Source: Actinomycetota bacterium
Lineage (GTDB): Bacteria; Actinomycetota; Acidimicrobiia; Acidimicrobiales; JAMCPL01
DNA length: 64,000 bases
Reading direction: 5' to 3'
Assembly: GCA_023379675.1 (NCBI GenBank)
Contig: JAMCPL010000016.1
Span: 55,897 to 119,896, forward strand
Position 1 is the stretch's first letter. Each line of letters starts with the position of its first letter. The notes under the pieces were generated by a model. It saw only the letters and a list, made by a program, of their open reading frames with translations, had not been told where the DNA came from and did not search any database. Below, piece after piece: positions 1-8,226 of the stretch. Both the position numbers and the translations under genes were made by a program.

Positions 1-2
1 TC

Positions 3-326
3 TGTTGCGAGATTGCCAGTAGGGATGTGGTGCCGTTGCTGGCACGCCACGCCTTGCTTGCACGAGAGGAATCGGATTTCCTGGATGATTTGGCGAAGGA
101 CATAGATCCTTGCGATGTAAACGCCTTGAATGGCGCCGGCAAGGTTATTGCCCGGCGGGCAATCAGGGAATGGTTGCGTTCCGGAGAATATCGCTATCCT
201 CCTGACCTGGCCGGAGTGGAGCGGGTGTTGTCGGTGGCTGCTGGCGAATGCGAGGGGACTGATGTCGTGCCGGGCATCCATGTGAGCCGTTCCAGAGGCA
301 TGCTGACCAAGACCCGCTACGAGTAA
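3..326 (+). CDS. tilS: tRNA(Ile)-lysidine synthase, C-terminal part (gene enters from left edge)
   Basis: Open frame from window start (CEIASRDVVPLLARHALLAREESDFLDDLAKD...ARRAIREWLRSG...YPPDLAGVERVLS) and position directly before hpt. Confidence 0.75.
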   Translation, partial: CCEIASRDVVPLLARHALLAREESDFLDDLAKDIDPCDVNALNGAGKVIARRAIREWLRSGEYRYPPDLAGVERVLSVAAGECEGTDVVPGIHVSRSRGMLTKTRYE

Positions 327-465
327 GTGCACAACGGCGGTATCTTGTGTAGGATGATCCGCGGTGGTGATGTCGCCCGTGGAAGCATGGAGTCATGGAT
401 GCCTCGAGCGTTGGAGCCGTGTCATCACTTGTATCTGGATAGCGGAGATAGCGGAGGTAATTGCC

Positions 466-999
466 ATGTATGAAGGCTATGGACATCTCGGTGAGATAGT
501 GGTATCCGAGGAGGCCATACGGAAGCGCACTTCCGAGCTGGCATCCGAACTGATAGCAGATTACGCCGGACGAGTTCCGCTGCTTGTCGGGGTATTGAAA
601 GGTGCATTGATTTTTATGGGGGATCTGATCAGGGAATTGGATATCCCTCTGGAAATAGATATGATGGCGATCTCATCCTATGGTTCGGCCACCTCCACCA
701 GCGGGGTGGTAAGAATCATTAAGGACCTGGACACGGATCTCACCGACCGGCATGTACTCATTGTGGAGGACATAGTGGACAGCGGGCTTACCCTTTCCTA
801 CCTGAAGCGTAGCCTGCTTGCTCGCAATCCTGCTAGCCTGGAAGTATGTGCATTGCTGGTGAAAGATGGCGTGCGGCGAGCAGATCAGGAGGTGCGCTAC
901 GCAGGTTTTCATATCCCTCCGCGTTTTGTAGTCGGGTACGGGTTGGATATGAATGAGCGCTACCGCAATCTCCGAGACATATACATTTACACTCCATAA
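466..999 (+). CDS. hpt: Hypoxanthine phosphoribosyltransferase
   Basis: PRTase motif VLIVEDIVDSGLTLSYL and LVGVLKGALIFMGDLIREL; start taken at MYEGYGHLGEIV. Confidence 0.95.
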   Translation: MYEGYGHLGEIVVSEEAIRKRTSELASELIADYAGRVPLLVGVLKGALIFMGDLIRELDIPLEIDMMAISSYGSATSTSGVVRIIKDLDTDLTDRHVLIVEDIVDSGLTLSYLKRSLLARNPASLEVCALLVKDGVRRADQEVRYAGFHIPPRFVVGYGLDMNERYRNLRDIYIYTP

Positions 1000-1143
1000 C
1001 CATCCGGTGAATGGAAATGGACAGGAACGGCGTAACCTCTATTTCGACTCGCAGCGCGGCACCCTGCAGAAGGGTTACCTGGTCCGGCTACCTGCTGAGC
1101 CTCTTAAGTGTCCTGATATGCAGTATGCAGCTGGTGTGCCGCA

Positions 1144-1719
1144 ATGAGCGTGGATATGGCTAGGGCCGAGAGTGCGGTCAGGGAGTTACTCCTTGCGATA
1201 GGGGAGGACCCTGATCGTGACGGGCTGCAGGCGACTCCCAGGAGGGTGGCTGTGATGTGCGAGGAAATATTTGCCGGCATCGGGCTGGACCCATCCCAGC
1301 ACCTAATGGTGACTTTCGATGCCGCCCATGAGGAGATGGTCATGGTGAAGGACATCCCGTTTGCGTCGATGTGCGAACATCACTTGGTTCCGTTCCTTGG
1401 CAAGGTGCATGTTGCCTACATCCCTGGCAAGGAGGGGAGGATCACCGGGTTGTCCAAGCTGGCCAGACTCGTGGAAGGATACGCGCGCAGGCTTCAGGTG
1501 CAGGAGCGGATGACCACTCAGATAGCCGATGCCATGGAAGCGGTGCTGTCGCCACGGGGAGTGCTGGTGGTGGTGCAGGCGGAGCATCTTTGTATGGCCA
1601 TGCGGGGTGTCAGGAAGCCGGGGACCACGACTGTCACGTCTGCGGTGAGAGGAGTGTTCCGGGATGATCCACGAACGCGCCTTGAAGCCATGTCTTTTGT
1701 GCATGGATCCAATGGGTAG
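1144..1719 (+). CDS. folE: GTP cyclohydrolase I
   Basis: [52 protein letters not shown] motif. Confidence 0.97.
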   Translation: MSVDMARAESAVRELLLAIGEDPDRDGLQATPRRVAVMCEEIFAGIGLDPSQHLMVTFDAAHEEMVMVKDIPFASMCEHHLVPFLGKVHVAYIPGKEGRITGLSKLARLVEGYARRLQVQERMTTQIADAMEAVLSPRGVLVVVQAEHLCMAMRGVRKPGTTTVTSAVRGVFRDDPRTRLEAMSFVHGSNG

Positions 1720-1830
1720 CGGCTCCGGTGGGCCCATACCGGAGTCTGATTGCCTACCCTCTGATATCCGGCTGTATGTTGGTTTGCTCTCCACGCACGT
1801 AAACGTACCGGTACTTCCGGCATCACTGTA

Positions 1831-2676
1831 ATGGGTGCCGCAGAGCCTGCTAAGGTAAGTCCTGCAAGTGACCTGCCTTCCCGTTTGATAATGGGCATAA
1901 TCAATGTCACGCCCGATTCCTTCTTTCCCGACAGCAGGTATCCCGATCCTGCTGTAGCCATCGAAAGAGGCATGGAGATGATCGCCGAAGGAGCGGACAT
2001 CCTTGACATTGGAGGAGAATCCACAAGACCAGGTGCTTCGCCAGTCGGCGAGCAGGAGGAGATGGCCAGAGTGTTGCCGGTTGTCCGTGAACTCGCCAAG
2101 TATGTCCGGGTTTCCATTGATACCCGCAAGCATGCCGTGGCACTTGAAGCAGTACAGGCCGGCGCATCCATCATCAATGATATTTCCGGTTCCCTCTATC
2201 CTGTGGCGGCGGATTATCATGTGGCGTGGATAGCTATGCATATGAAAGGTGACCCGCAGCATATGCAGGAATCCCCCACCTATGGAGACGTGGTGGCCGA
2301 AGTGGAAAGCTTTCTGCTGGATGTAGCATCCAAGGCCGTAGATGCGGGTGTGGAGGAGGTGTGGATAGATCCCGGGATCGGGTTCGGGAAAACCCTGGCG
2401 CACAACGTGGAATTGCTCCGGACGCTTCCAAGGCTCGCGTCGCACGGCTTTCCTGTCCTTGCGGGAACCAGCCGCAAGAGTTTTCTTGGTGCTCTAGGTT
2501 CACGGCATGCAGGCGAAACACTGGATCCGCACCTGCGCCTTCCAGGTTCACTGGCCACCGCCATATGGTCCTTTATGGCAGGTGCGTCTGCGGTGAGGGT
2601 GCATGACGTGCGCGCCACCAGAGAGGCGCTCATGCTGCTGGAGGCGATAGGAGAGCGTCCGCGGCTAAAACGGTAA
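1831..2676 (+). CDS. folP: Dihydropteroate synthase
   Basis: MGIINVTPDSFFPDSRY, DIGGESTRPGA, DPGIGFGKT and GTSRKSF motifs. Confidence 0.96.
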   Translation: MGAAEPAKVSPASDLPSRLIMGIINVTPDSFFPDSRYPDPAVAIERGMEMIAEGADILDIGGESTRPGASPVGEQEEMARVLPVVRELAKYVRVSIDTRKHAVALEAVQAGASIINDISGSLYPVAADYHVAWIAMHMKGDPQHMQESPTYGDVVAEVESFLLDVASKAVDAGVEEVWIDPGIGFGKTLAHNVELLRTLPRLASHGFPVLAGTSRKSFLGALGSRHAGETLDPHLRLPGSLATAIWSFMAGASAVRVHDVRATREALMLLEAIGERPRLKR

Positions 2677-2720
2677 GATTGCAATGTCTTCAATTGCCGC
2701 TAAGCAGGTGTAGGTAGCTG

Positions 2721-2754
2721 TGGCCATGTTTTGTATGGCCATGTTTTGTATGGC
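2721..2754. repeat. 15-bp perfect tandem repeat TGGCCATGTTTTGTA x2 plus TGGC
   Basis: Direct reading, 37 bp upstream of the MNT-HEPN start. Confidence 0.9.
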
Positions 2755-2790
2755 TAATGCCTGCAGCGGCGCAGGTGGTAAGATATTTAT

Positions 2791-3594
2791 ATGTCCATTG
2801 CCTACGAAGTGAGGTCAGATCATAAGGCGCTTTACAATGGACGGACGCTAAAAGAATGGATACCTGATATTGTCACCGCACTGGTAGCCGAGGTTGACCC
2901 CGTTCAGATATACGTATTCGGTTCTGTTGTCCGTGACGAAGACGGTCCTGACAGCGACTTGGATATTTTAGTCGTGTTCGACAGGATAGAGAACGATCAG
3001 CTATGGTCCATGAAGAGCAAGGCAGGGGTGGCTACCGCCGGCTACGTTCCCCGCGATGTGCTTGTCACCGACTTGGCCCGCTTCGAGTTCAACAAGCAGA
3101 GACTCTGGCATATAGAACACGAGGTTGCGGAATCAGGTCAGCTGGTATACAGCCGTGAACCTCGGATACCAAAGGAGATGTACATGAATCCACCACCGGT
3201 AGACAATGATGCAGATGCCGGCTATTGGCTGGAAAGAGCAAAGAGGGATTCAAAGGCAAGTAACCATCACCAAGTAAACGACCAACCTCTTGCACTCTAC
3301 CTTGCCCAGCAGGCTGCTGAAAAGGCACTCAAGGCGCTGATAATCTCTGACGGGATAGGTTGCCCAAAGACTCATGACCTAAGCGAGTTGGCAAAGGCAC
3401 TTCCTGCCGGCCATAGTGATCGTTTTAATACGGATCTTTTCAACTTGAAGAATCTCAATGATCTCACCAAATGGGAGGTTGAGGGACGTTACCCCGCCAT
3501 AGTGGACAATTTCAGCGATGATGATGCAGAGCGACTGTTTGCCACATCTGGCCATATATTGGAAACAGTGGAAAGTATAATCGGCAAGAGCTAA
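2791..3594 (+). CDS. Fused minimal nucleotidyltransferase (MNT) - HEPN domain protein
   Basis: GSVVRDEDGPDSDLDILVVF (MNT) followed by YWLERAKRDSKAS...LYLAQQAAEKALKALI...KTHDLSELAKAL (HEPN). Confidence 0.85.
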   Translation: MSIAYEVRSDHKALYNGRTLKEWIPDIVTALVAEVDPVQIYVFGSVVRDEDGPDSDLDILVVFDRIENDQLWSMKSKAGVATAGYVPRDVLVTDLARFEFNKQRLWHIEHEVAESGQLVYSREPRIPKEMYMNPPPVDNDADAGYWLERAKRDSKASNHHQVNDQPLALYLAQQAAEKALKALIISDGIGCPKTHDLSELAKALPAGHSDRFNTDLFNLKNLNDLTKWEVEGRYPAIVDNFSDDDAERLFATSGHILETVESIIGKS

Positions 3595-3599
3595 GAGGC

Positions 3600-4502
3600 T
3601 CAGCGGACGCGAATTACCTGAGTGTTGCCGACGGAATCATGCCAGGCCCTCCACGATTTGCTCCAGAGGGGTGAAAGGGCATTCAGCACCCCCGGCAGGA
3701 TAAAGGCCAGGAAGAGCACGACGAAGACAGCCCTGCGTACCAACGCCCTTGCAGCACCCGCCTGCCCGCCCGTAACGGCGTCGCGAGTGGCGATCCCGAG
3801 GGCCATCTTGCCCACGGTCTGGCCACGTGTGCTACCGTCCATCAGCGCAAAGTATCCCAGCAAGATGACCAGTTCGAGCACGTAGACCTCCATAAGGTGC
3901 GTATTGAACACCGGCAATCCATTCTTGCCCGTAGAGATCTTACCGGGTAGGACTACGCTCACGATCACGGAGCCAACAATGTTGATCAGGAGGATGTCCA
4001 GTATGTACGCCAAGGCGCGCTTCCACCATGGAGCGCATGGACGGCCCAAGCAATCGACCGGCCCAGGATGCTGTAGCGCCTGACCGGGAAACTGGCCATA
4101 TCCACTGGCTCCATATGCGCCCGGCATGCCGGCACTTCCAGGATGTCCCCATCGAGGGGGAGCACTCTGGTACGGATTCTCCGGAAACATCCCATCCTGT
4201 GGCTGGCCGTTGCCATTCGAGGCATCTTGCGGGTAGCGGCTGCCATTTTGACGGGCCTGGCTGGAGGTTTCTCCGTACCGCTTGCCGTTCACACGACCAT
4301 ATGTACGTACACCGGTATCATCACTGTCACTGTGTTGGCGGCTGGAATCCTCCGACCCGCCTACCTCCTCCGACCCGTAAAAAGGCGCCTTGCCGTAAGC
4401 AGGCTTGGGTAGGGTAGGTTCGGATTGGCTGGGTTCGGGTAAGGCCGACTCGGGCCGACTCGGGCCATGGTCATTCTCTTGCTCGTCATCTGCCATATAC
4501 AT
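3600..4502 (-). CDS. RDD family membrane protein with long disordered N-terminus
   Basis: APWWKRALAYILDILLINIV ... TRGQTVGKMALGIATRDAVTGGQAG...LVRRAVF. Confidence 0.88.
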   Translation of the reverse strand: MYMADDEQENDHGPSRPESALPEPSQSEPTLPKPAYGKAPFYGSEEVGGSEDSSRQHSDSDDTGVRTYGRVNGKRYGETSSQARQNGSRYPQDASNGNGQPQDGMFPENPYQSAPPRWGHPGSAGMPGAYGASGYGQFPGQALQHPGPVDCLGRPCAPWWKRALAYILDILLINIVGSVIVSVVLPGKISTGKNGLPVFNTHLMEVYVLELVILLGYFALMDGSTRGQTVGKMALGIATRDAVTGGQAGAARALVRRAVFVVLFLAFILPGVLNALSPLWSKSWRAWHDSVGNTQVIRVR

Positions 4503-4542
4503 TCATCCTAACATACCGCCCGGTGAATGTGGATCGGGCACG

Positions 4543-4690
4543 CAGTAAGGACTGGAAAGAAGAGTGGGAGTGGAGGGGGAAAGAATAGTGGGAGTGGAGG
4601 GGGAAAGAATAGTGGGAGTGGGAGTGGGTGGGAAAATGGGTAAGAGGGGGAACAGTAAGGACTGGAGGGAGAGGGAGGGAATGGAAGCGA
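4543..4690. repeat. Purine/G-rich tract with about 2.5 copies of a 24-bp unit (ATAGTGGGAGTGGAGGGGGAAAGA), bounded by a 14-bp direct repeat
   Basis: Direct reading; CAGTAAGGACTGGA at 4543-4556 and 4653-4666. Confidence 0.85.
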
Positions 4691-4737
4691 GAACGGGAAG
4701 CAGCCAGGGCGAGTAGCGTTGCCCCGGATTTTCGGTA

Positions 4738-5925
4738 ATGATATACATAGATATGACCTGGGTGGATCTTGTGATACTGGTACTGGTCGGGCTGGCCGCC
4801 GTGAGGGGGCTCAGGCTCGGCGCCGTCCAGCAGATTCTGTCGTTCGGCGGCTTCTGGCTGGGGCTGTTCCTGGGCGCCCTCATCGCGCCCTTTTTCGCGC
4901 ATACAGTCTCGTCATCGCTGGCCAAGGGGGTAATAGTAATCGTTGCCGTGCTGGGATCCGCCATCGTACTCGGTGGCCTGGGCAGGGTCGTGGGATCATT
5001 CTTCTCCACTGCGATCAGGCGCATCCATCTTGGAGGGGTGGACACAGTGCTCGGAGTGGGGGTGGCGGTAGTAGCCACTCTCCTCGCCTGCTGGCTGGTG
5101 GCAAGCTTCATGGTCAATTCCAGATGGCCCGCCCTGGACAGCGCCATAGGCGGTTCAAGGATAATCACCGCGATGGATCGGATACTGCCTGCGCCGCCGG
5201 CTCTATTCTCCAAAGTGGAGAGCTTCCTCACTCAAGAGGGGTTCCCGGTTGCTTTTGCAGGTATCCCGCCACAAGTGTCCGGTAAGGTCACCCTGCCGGA
5301 CAATGTCCAGGTACGAGCCGCTCTCACTGCTGATGCATCGTCCACCGTAGAAATTGAAGGCCGTGCCTGCGGGCTCATACTGGAGGGAAGCGGGTTTGTG
5401 GTGGCACCAGGATACGTTGTCACCAATGCTCATGTGGTGGCAGGCGAGCGGAGCACATACATACTGGAAAACGGGCGTCAGTTTCCCGCCACCCCGGTGC
5501 TCTACGATCCCAAGCTCGACATATCGGTGCTACGGGCCCCCACCTTCTCCAAGCCTCCTCTGAAGCTCGATCCACACCTGGTGCCGACCGGAACCCCAGG
5601 CGTGGTGATGGGCTACCCCGAAGACGGCCCGTTCACCTACGGAACTGCCGGCATAATGGCTTTATACGATGCAAGGGGGCTCGACATATACGGCAACGCC
5701 TACGTAACCAGGCAGATATACGGCCTCCGGGCCATCGTGCGACCTGGAAACTCGGGTGGCCCCCTCGCAGAGCCGGATGGCACAGTCATTGGCGTAGTGT
5801 TCGCCCGTTCCACCACCAATTCGCAGGTGGGCTATGCAATCGCATCACCAGCAGTGCTGGCTGAAGTGCATCCTGCGCTCCGCAGCACCACCAGGGTATC
5901 GACTATGGAATGTTCCAGCGCCTGA
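4738..5925 (+). CDS. CvpA-domain membrane-anchored trypsin-like serine protease (MarP-like)
   Basis: N-terminal four-TM CvpA-like region; protease motifs VVTNAHVVAGE, YDPKLDISVLRAP, RPGNSGGPL. Confidence 0.9.
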   Translation: MIYIDMTWVDLVILVLVGLAAVRGLRLGAVQQILSFGGFWLGLFLGALIAPFFAHTVSSSLAKGVIVIVAVLGSAIVLGGLGRVVGSFFSTAIRRIHLGGVDTVLGVGVAVVATLLACWLVASFMVNSRWPALDSAIGGSRIITAMDRILPAPPALFSKVESFLTQEGFPVAFAGIPPQVSGKVTLPDNVQVRAALTADASSTVEIEGRACGLILEGSGFVVAPGYVVTNAHVVAGERSTYILENGRQFPATPVLYDPKLDISVLRAPTFSKPPLKLDPHLVPTGTPGVVMGYPEDGPFTYGTAGIMALYDARGLDIYGNAYVTRQIYGLRAIVRPGNSGGPLAEPDGTVIGVVFARSTTNSQVGYAIASPAVLAEVHPALRSTTRVSTMECSSA

Positions 5926-6054
5926 GCGACAGGGCCGGTGATGGCAAGGCAACTTGAAAACTGGGCAAGAGCCGGTAGCAGGAACATTTGGGTGGACGGG
6001 CAAGCGGTGTGGAGAGAGGATTACCGGCGGCGGAATATTCAGGAAAACACGACC

Positions 6055-6072
6055 AGGATAAGGATAAGGATA
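6055..6072 (+). promoter_or_regulatory. Triple AGGATA repeat spanning the Shine-Dalgarno region of the GH15 gene
   Basis: AGGATAAGGATAAGGATAGG then ATG at 6078. Confidence 0.6.
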
Positions 6073-6077
6073 GGTAG

Positions 6078-8036
6078 ATGGCACTTCCCATAGAGGACTA
6101 CGGCATAATAGGAGATACTCACACTGTGGCCCTGGTGGGCAGGAACGGCTCGATAGACTGGCTCTGCCTGCCTAGATTCGATTCGGAGGCGTGCTTCGCA
6201 GCCCTGCTCGGCGACGACTCCAATGGCTGCTGGAAGATAGCACCGGTCGGCGGGGGCATGGCGACCCGCAGGCACTACATGGGGAACACTCTTGTACTGG
6301 TGAGCGAGTTCGACACCATTCAGGGTACCGCCAGAGTGATCGACACCATGCCCATAAGAGAGGAGCATCCGTGGGTCATCCGCGTCGTGGAAGGAGTCTC
6401 CGGTAAGGTCGATATGCGCATGGACCTTACCATCAGGTTTGGATACGGTAGCACCATTCCCTGGGTACACCGATCAGATGGCCTACTGGTGGCTGTTGCC
6501 GGCCCTGACACGCTGGCACTGTGGACACCGGTCGAGACAAGGGGCATCGACCGTTCCACCGTAGCTGAGTTCTCCATCTCCCAAGGTCAGCGGGTACCGT
6601 TCACTCTCTCTTGGAGCCAGTCTCATCAGAATCCCCCGCGGCCCATAGATGCCTGGTACTCGATCGAGGATACCCGCACCTGCTGGGAGGAGTGGGTATC
6701 CCACTGCACATTTGACGGGGAATGGGGAGAGGCCGTCGTACGGTCACTGATCACCCTGAAGGCGCTCACCTACGAGCCTACTGGCGGGATAGTGGCGGCA
6801 GCGACCGCAGCGCTACCAGAGACCCTGGGGGGGATGCGCAACTGGGATTACCGGTACTGCTGGCTCAGGGATGCCACCCTCACCCTTGGGGCGCTGATGA
6901 GGAGCGGTTACCATGAAGAGGCGCTCGCATGGAGAGATTGGCTGCTGAGAGCCGTAGCCGGTGACCCCTCCGAACTTCAGATAATGTACGGTCCCGCCGG
7001 AGAGAGGCGGCTTGCCGAATGGGACGCTGACTGGCTGCCCGGCTACGAGGGCTCCAGGCCCGTACGGATCGGTAACGCCGCATCGGAGCAGTACCAGCTG
7101 GATGTATATGGCGAAGTGCTCTCCACGCTGTGCGAAGCGGCAAGGGTGGGAGATGTCCCGACACCTGCCACATGGGGATTGGCAAGCACGCTCATGGAGT
7201 TCCTCGAATCGAACTGGTCACGACCGGACGACGGGATATGGGAGGTACGCGGCCCGCAACGGCACTTTACCCATTCAAAGGTGATGGCGTGGGCAGGGGT
7301 GGACAAGATAATCAAGATGGCGGAGGCTTTCCCCCCGGATGCCGTTACCGCGCCTGCACGGAACACGGGCACAAGAGGCATGTCCCGCGCGATCGGCAAA
7401 GGAGATTCCAGGAACGGGCCTGGACCTCTGCCGATCGACAGATGGCGCCAGTTGCGCAGCAAGATCCACAAGGAAGTACTCGTTGCGGGTTACAACCCGA
7501 AAGTAGGTGCATTCACCCAGTTCTACGGATCTGATGCCCTTGACGCGAGCGTACTCATGATACCTATGGTCGGCTTCCTGCCCGCCACCGACGAGCGCAT
7601 GATTTCCACCATTGAAGCCATCGAACGTGACCTGACCGAGGATGGGTACGTACTGCGTTATAGAGCTGAGGATGCCCACGACGTGGACGGCTTGAGCGGG
7701 CGGGAGGGGGCCTTCCTGGCGTGTTCGTTCTGGATGGCCGACTGCCTTGCGCTGATAGGCAGGGAATCCGATGCAAGGGCCCTCTTCGAGAAGTTGCTGG
7801 GGCTGAGAAACGATCTGGGGCTCCTGTCCGAGGAGTATGACATGGTGGCAAAGCGACTGGTGGGTAACTTCCCGCAGGCGTTCTCCCATGTGTCTCTCGT
7901 CAATGCCGCATACAACCTGTCGGGGCATTCGATGGATACGAGTAGGTCGATACCACCCAGCCAACTCCTGCGCAAGGTCAGGCAAGGTTCCCGGCGGAAG
8001 AAGTCATCGCTGCACCGCCGCCACAGCATCTCGTAG
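6078..8036 (+). CDS. Glycoside hydrolase family 15 (glucoamylase/trehalase-like)
   Basis: IEDYGIIGDTHTVALVGRNGSIDWLCLPRFDSEACFAALLG; GGMRNWDYRYCWLRDATLTLGAL; SEEYD. Confidence 0.95.
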   Translation: MALPIEDYGIIGDTHTVALVGRNGSIDWLCLPRFDSEACFAALLGDDSNGCWKIAPVGGGMATRRHYMGNTLVLVSEFDTIQGTARVIDTMPIREEHPWVIRVVEGVSGKVDMRMDLTIRFGYGSTIPWVHRSDGLLVAVAGPDTLALWTPVETRGIDRSTVAEFSISQGQRVPFTLSWSQSHQNPPRPIDAWYSIEDTRTCWEEWVSHCTFDGEWGEAVVRSLITLKALTYEPTGGIVAAATAALPETLGGMRNWDYRYCWLRDATLTLGALMRSGYHEEALAWRDWLLRAVAGDPSELQIMYGPAGERRLAEWDADWLPGYEGSRPVRIGNAASEQYQLDVYGEVLSTLCEAARVGDVPTPATWGLASTLMEFLESNWSRPDDGIWEVRGPQRHFTHSKVMAWAGVDKIIKMAEAFPPDAVTAPARNTGTRGMSRAIGKGDSRNGPGPLPIDRWRQLRSKIHKEVLVAGYNPKVGAFTQFYGSDALDASVLMIPMVGFLPATDERMISTIEAIERDLTEDGYVLRYRAEDAHDVDGLSGREGAFLACSFWMADCLALIGRESDARALFEKLLGLRNDLGLLSEEYDMVAKRLVGNFPQAFSHVSLVNAAYNLSGHSMDTSRSIPPSQLLRKVRQGSRRKKSSLHRRHSIS

Positions 8037-8057
8037 ACAACTGACTCAGAACCATAT

Positions 8058-8116
8058 CACGATATAGAAAAGCCACAATATATCGTGGCCTATATTTACC
8101 TATACCGCACGATATA
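8058..8116. repeat. Three copies of CACGATATA (+, -, +) in a convergent intergenic region; central hairpin GCCAC-N8-GTGGC
   Basis: 8058-8066 (+), 8079-8087 (-), 8108-8116 (+); hairpin 8073-8090. Confidence 0.7.
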
Positions 8117-8226
8117 TGAAGCGCTGATCTGTCTTTCGACGGTTCCGATCCCGCTGGTCTCTCGACCCACCCTTCTGACGGCAACGATCCAACTTGACAA
8201 TAGAGTGGCTTAAACCAGATGCCGGC

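Noticed and set aside
1303-2445. 380-aa minus-strand ORF opposite folE/folP
   Set aside because: Antisense to two clear folate genes; composition is not protein-like
4503-5231. Minus-strand ORF with TPTPTILSPSTPT repeats upstream of the MarP-like gene
   Set aside because: Translation of the G-rich intergenic repeat and the antisense of the CvpA region
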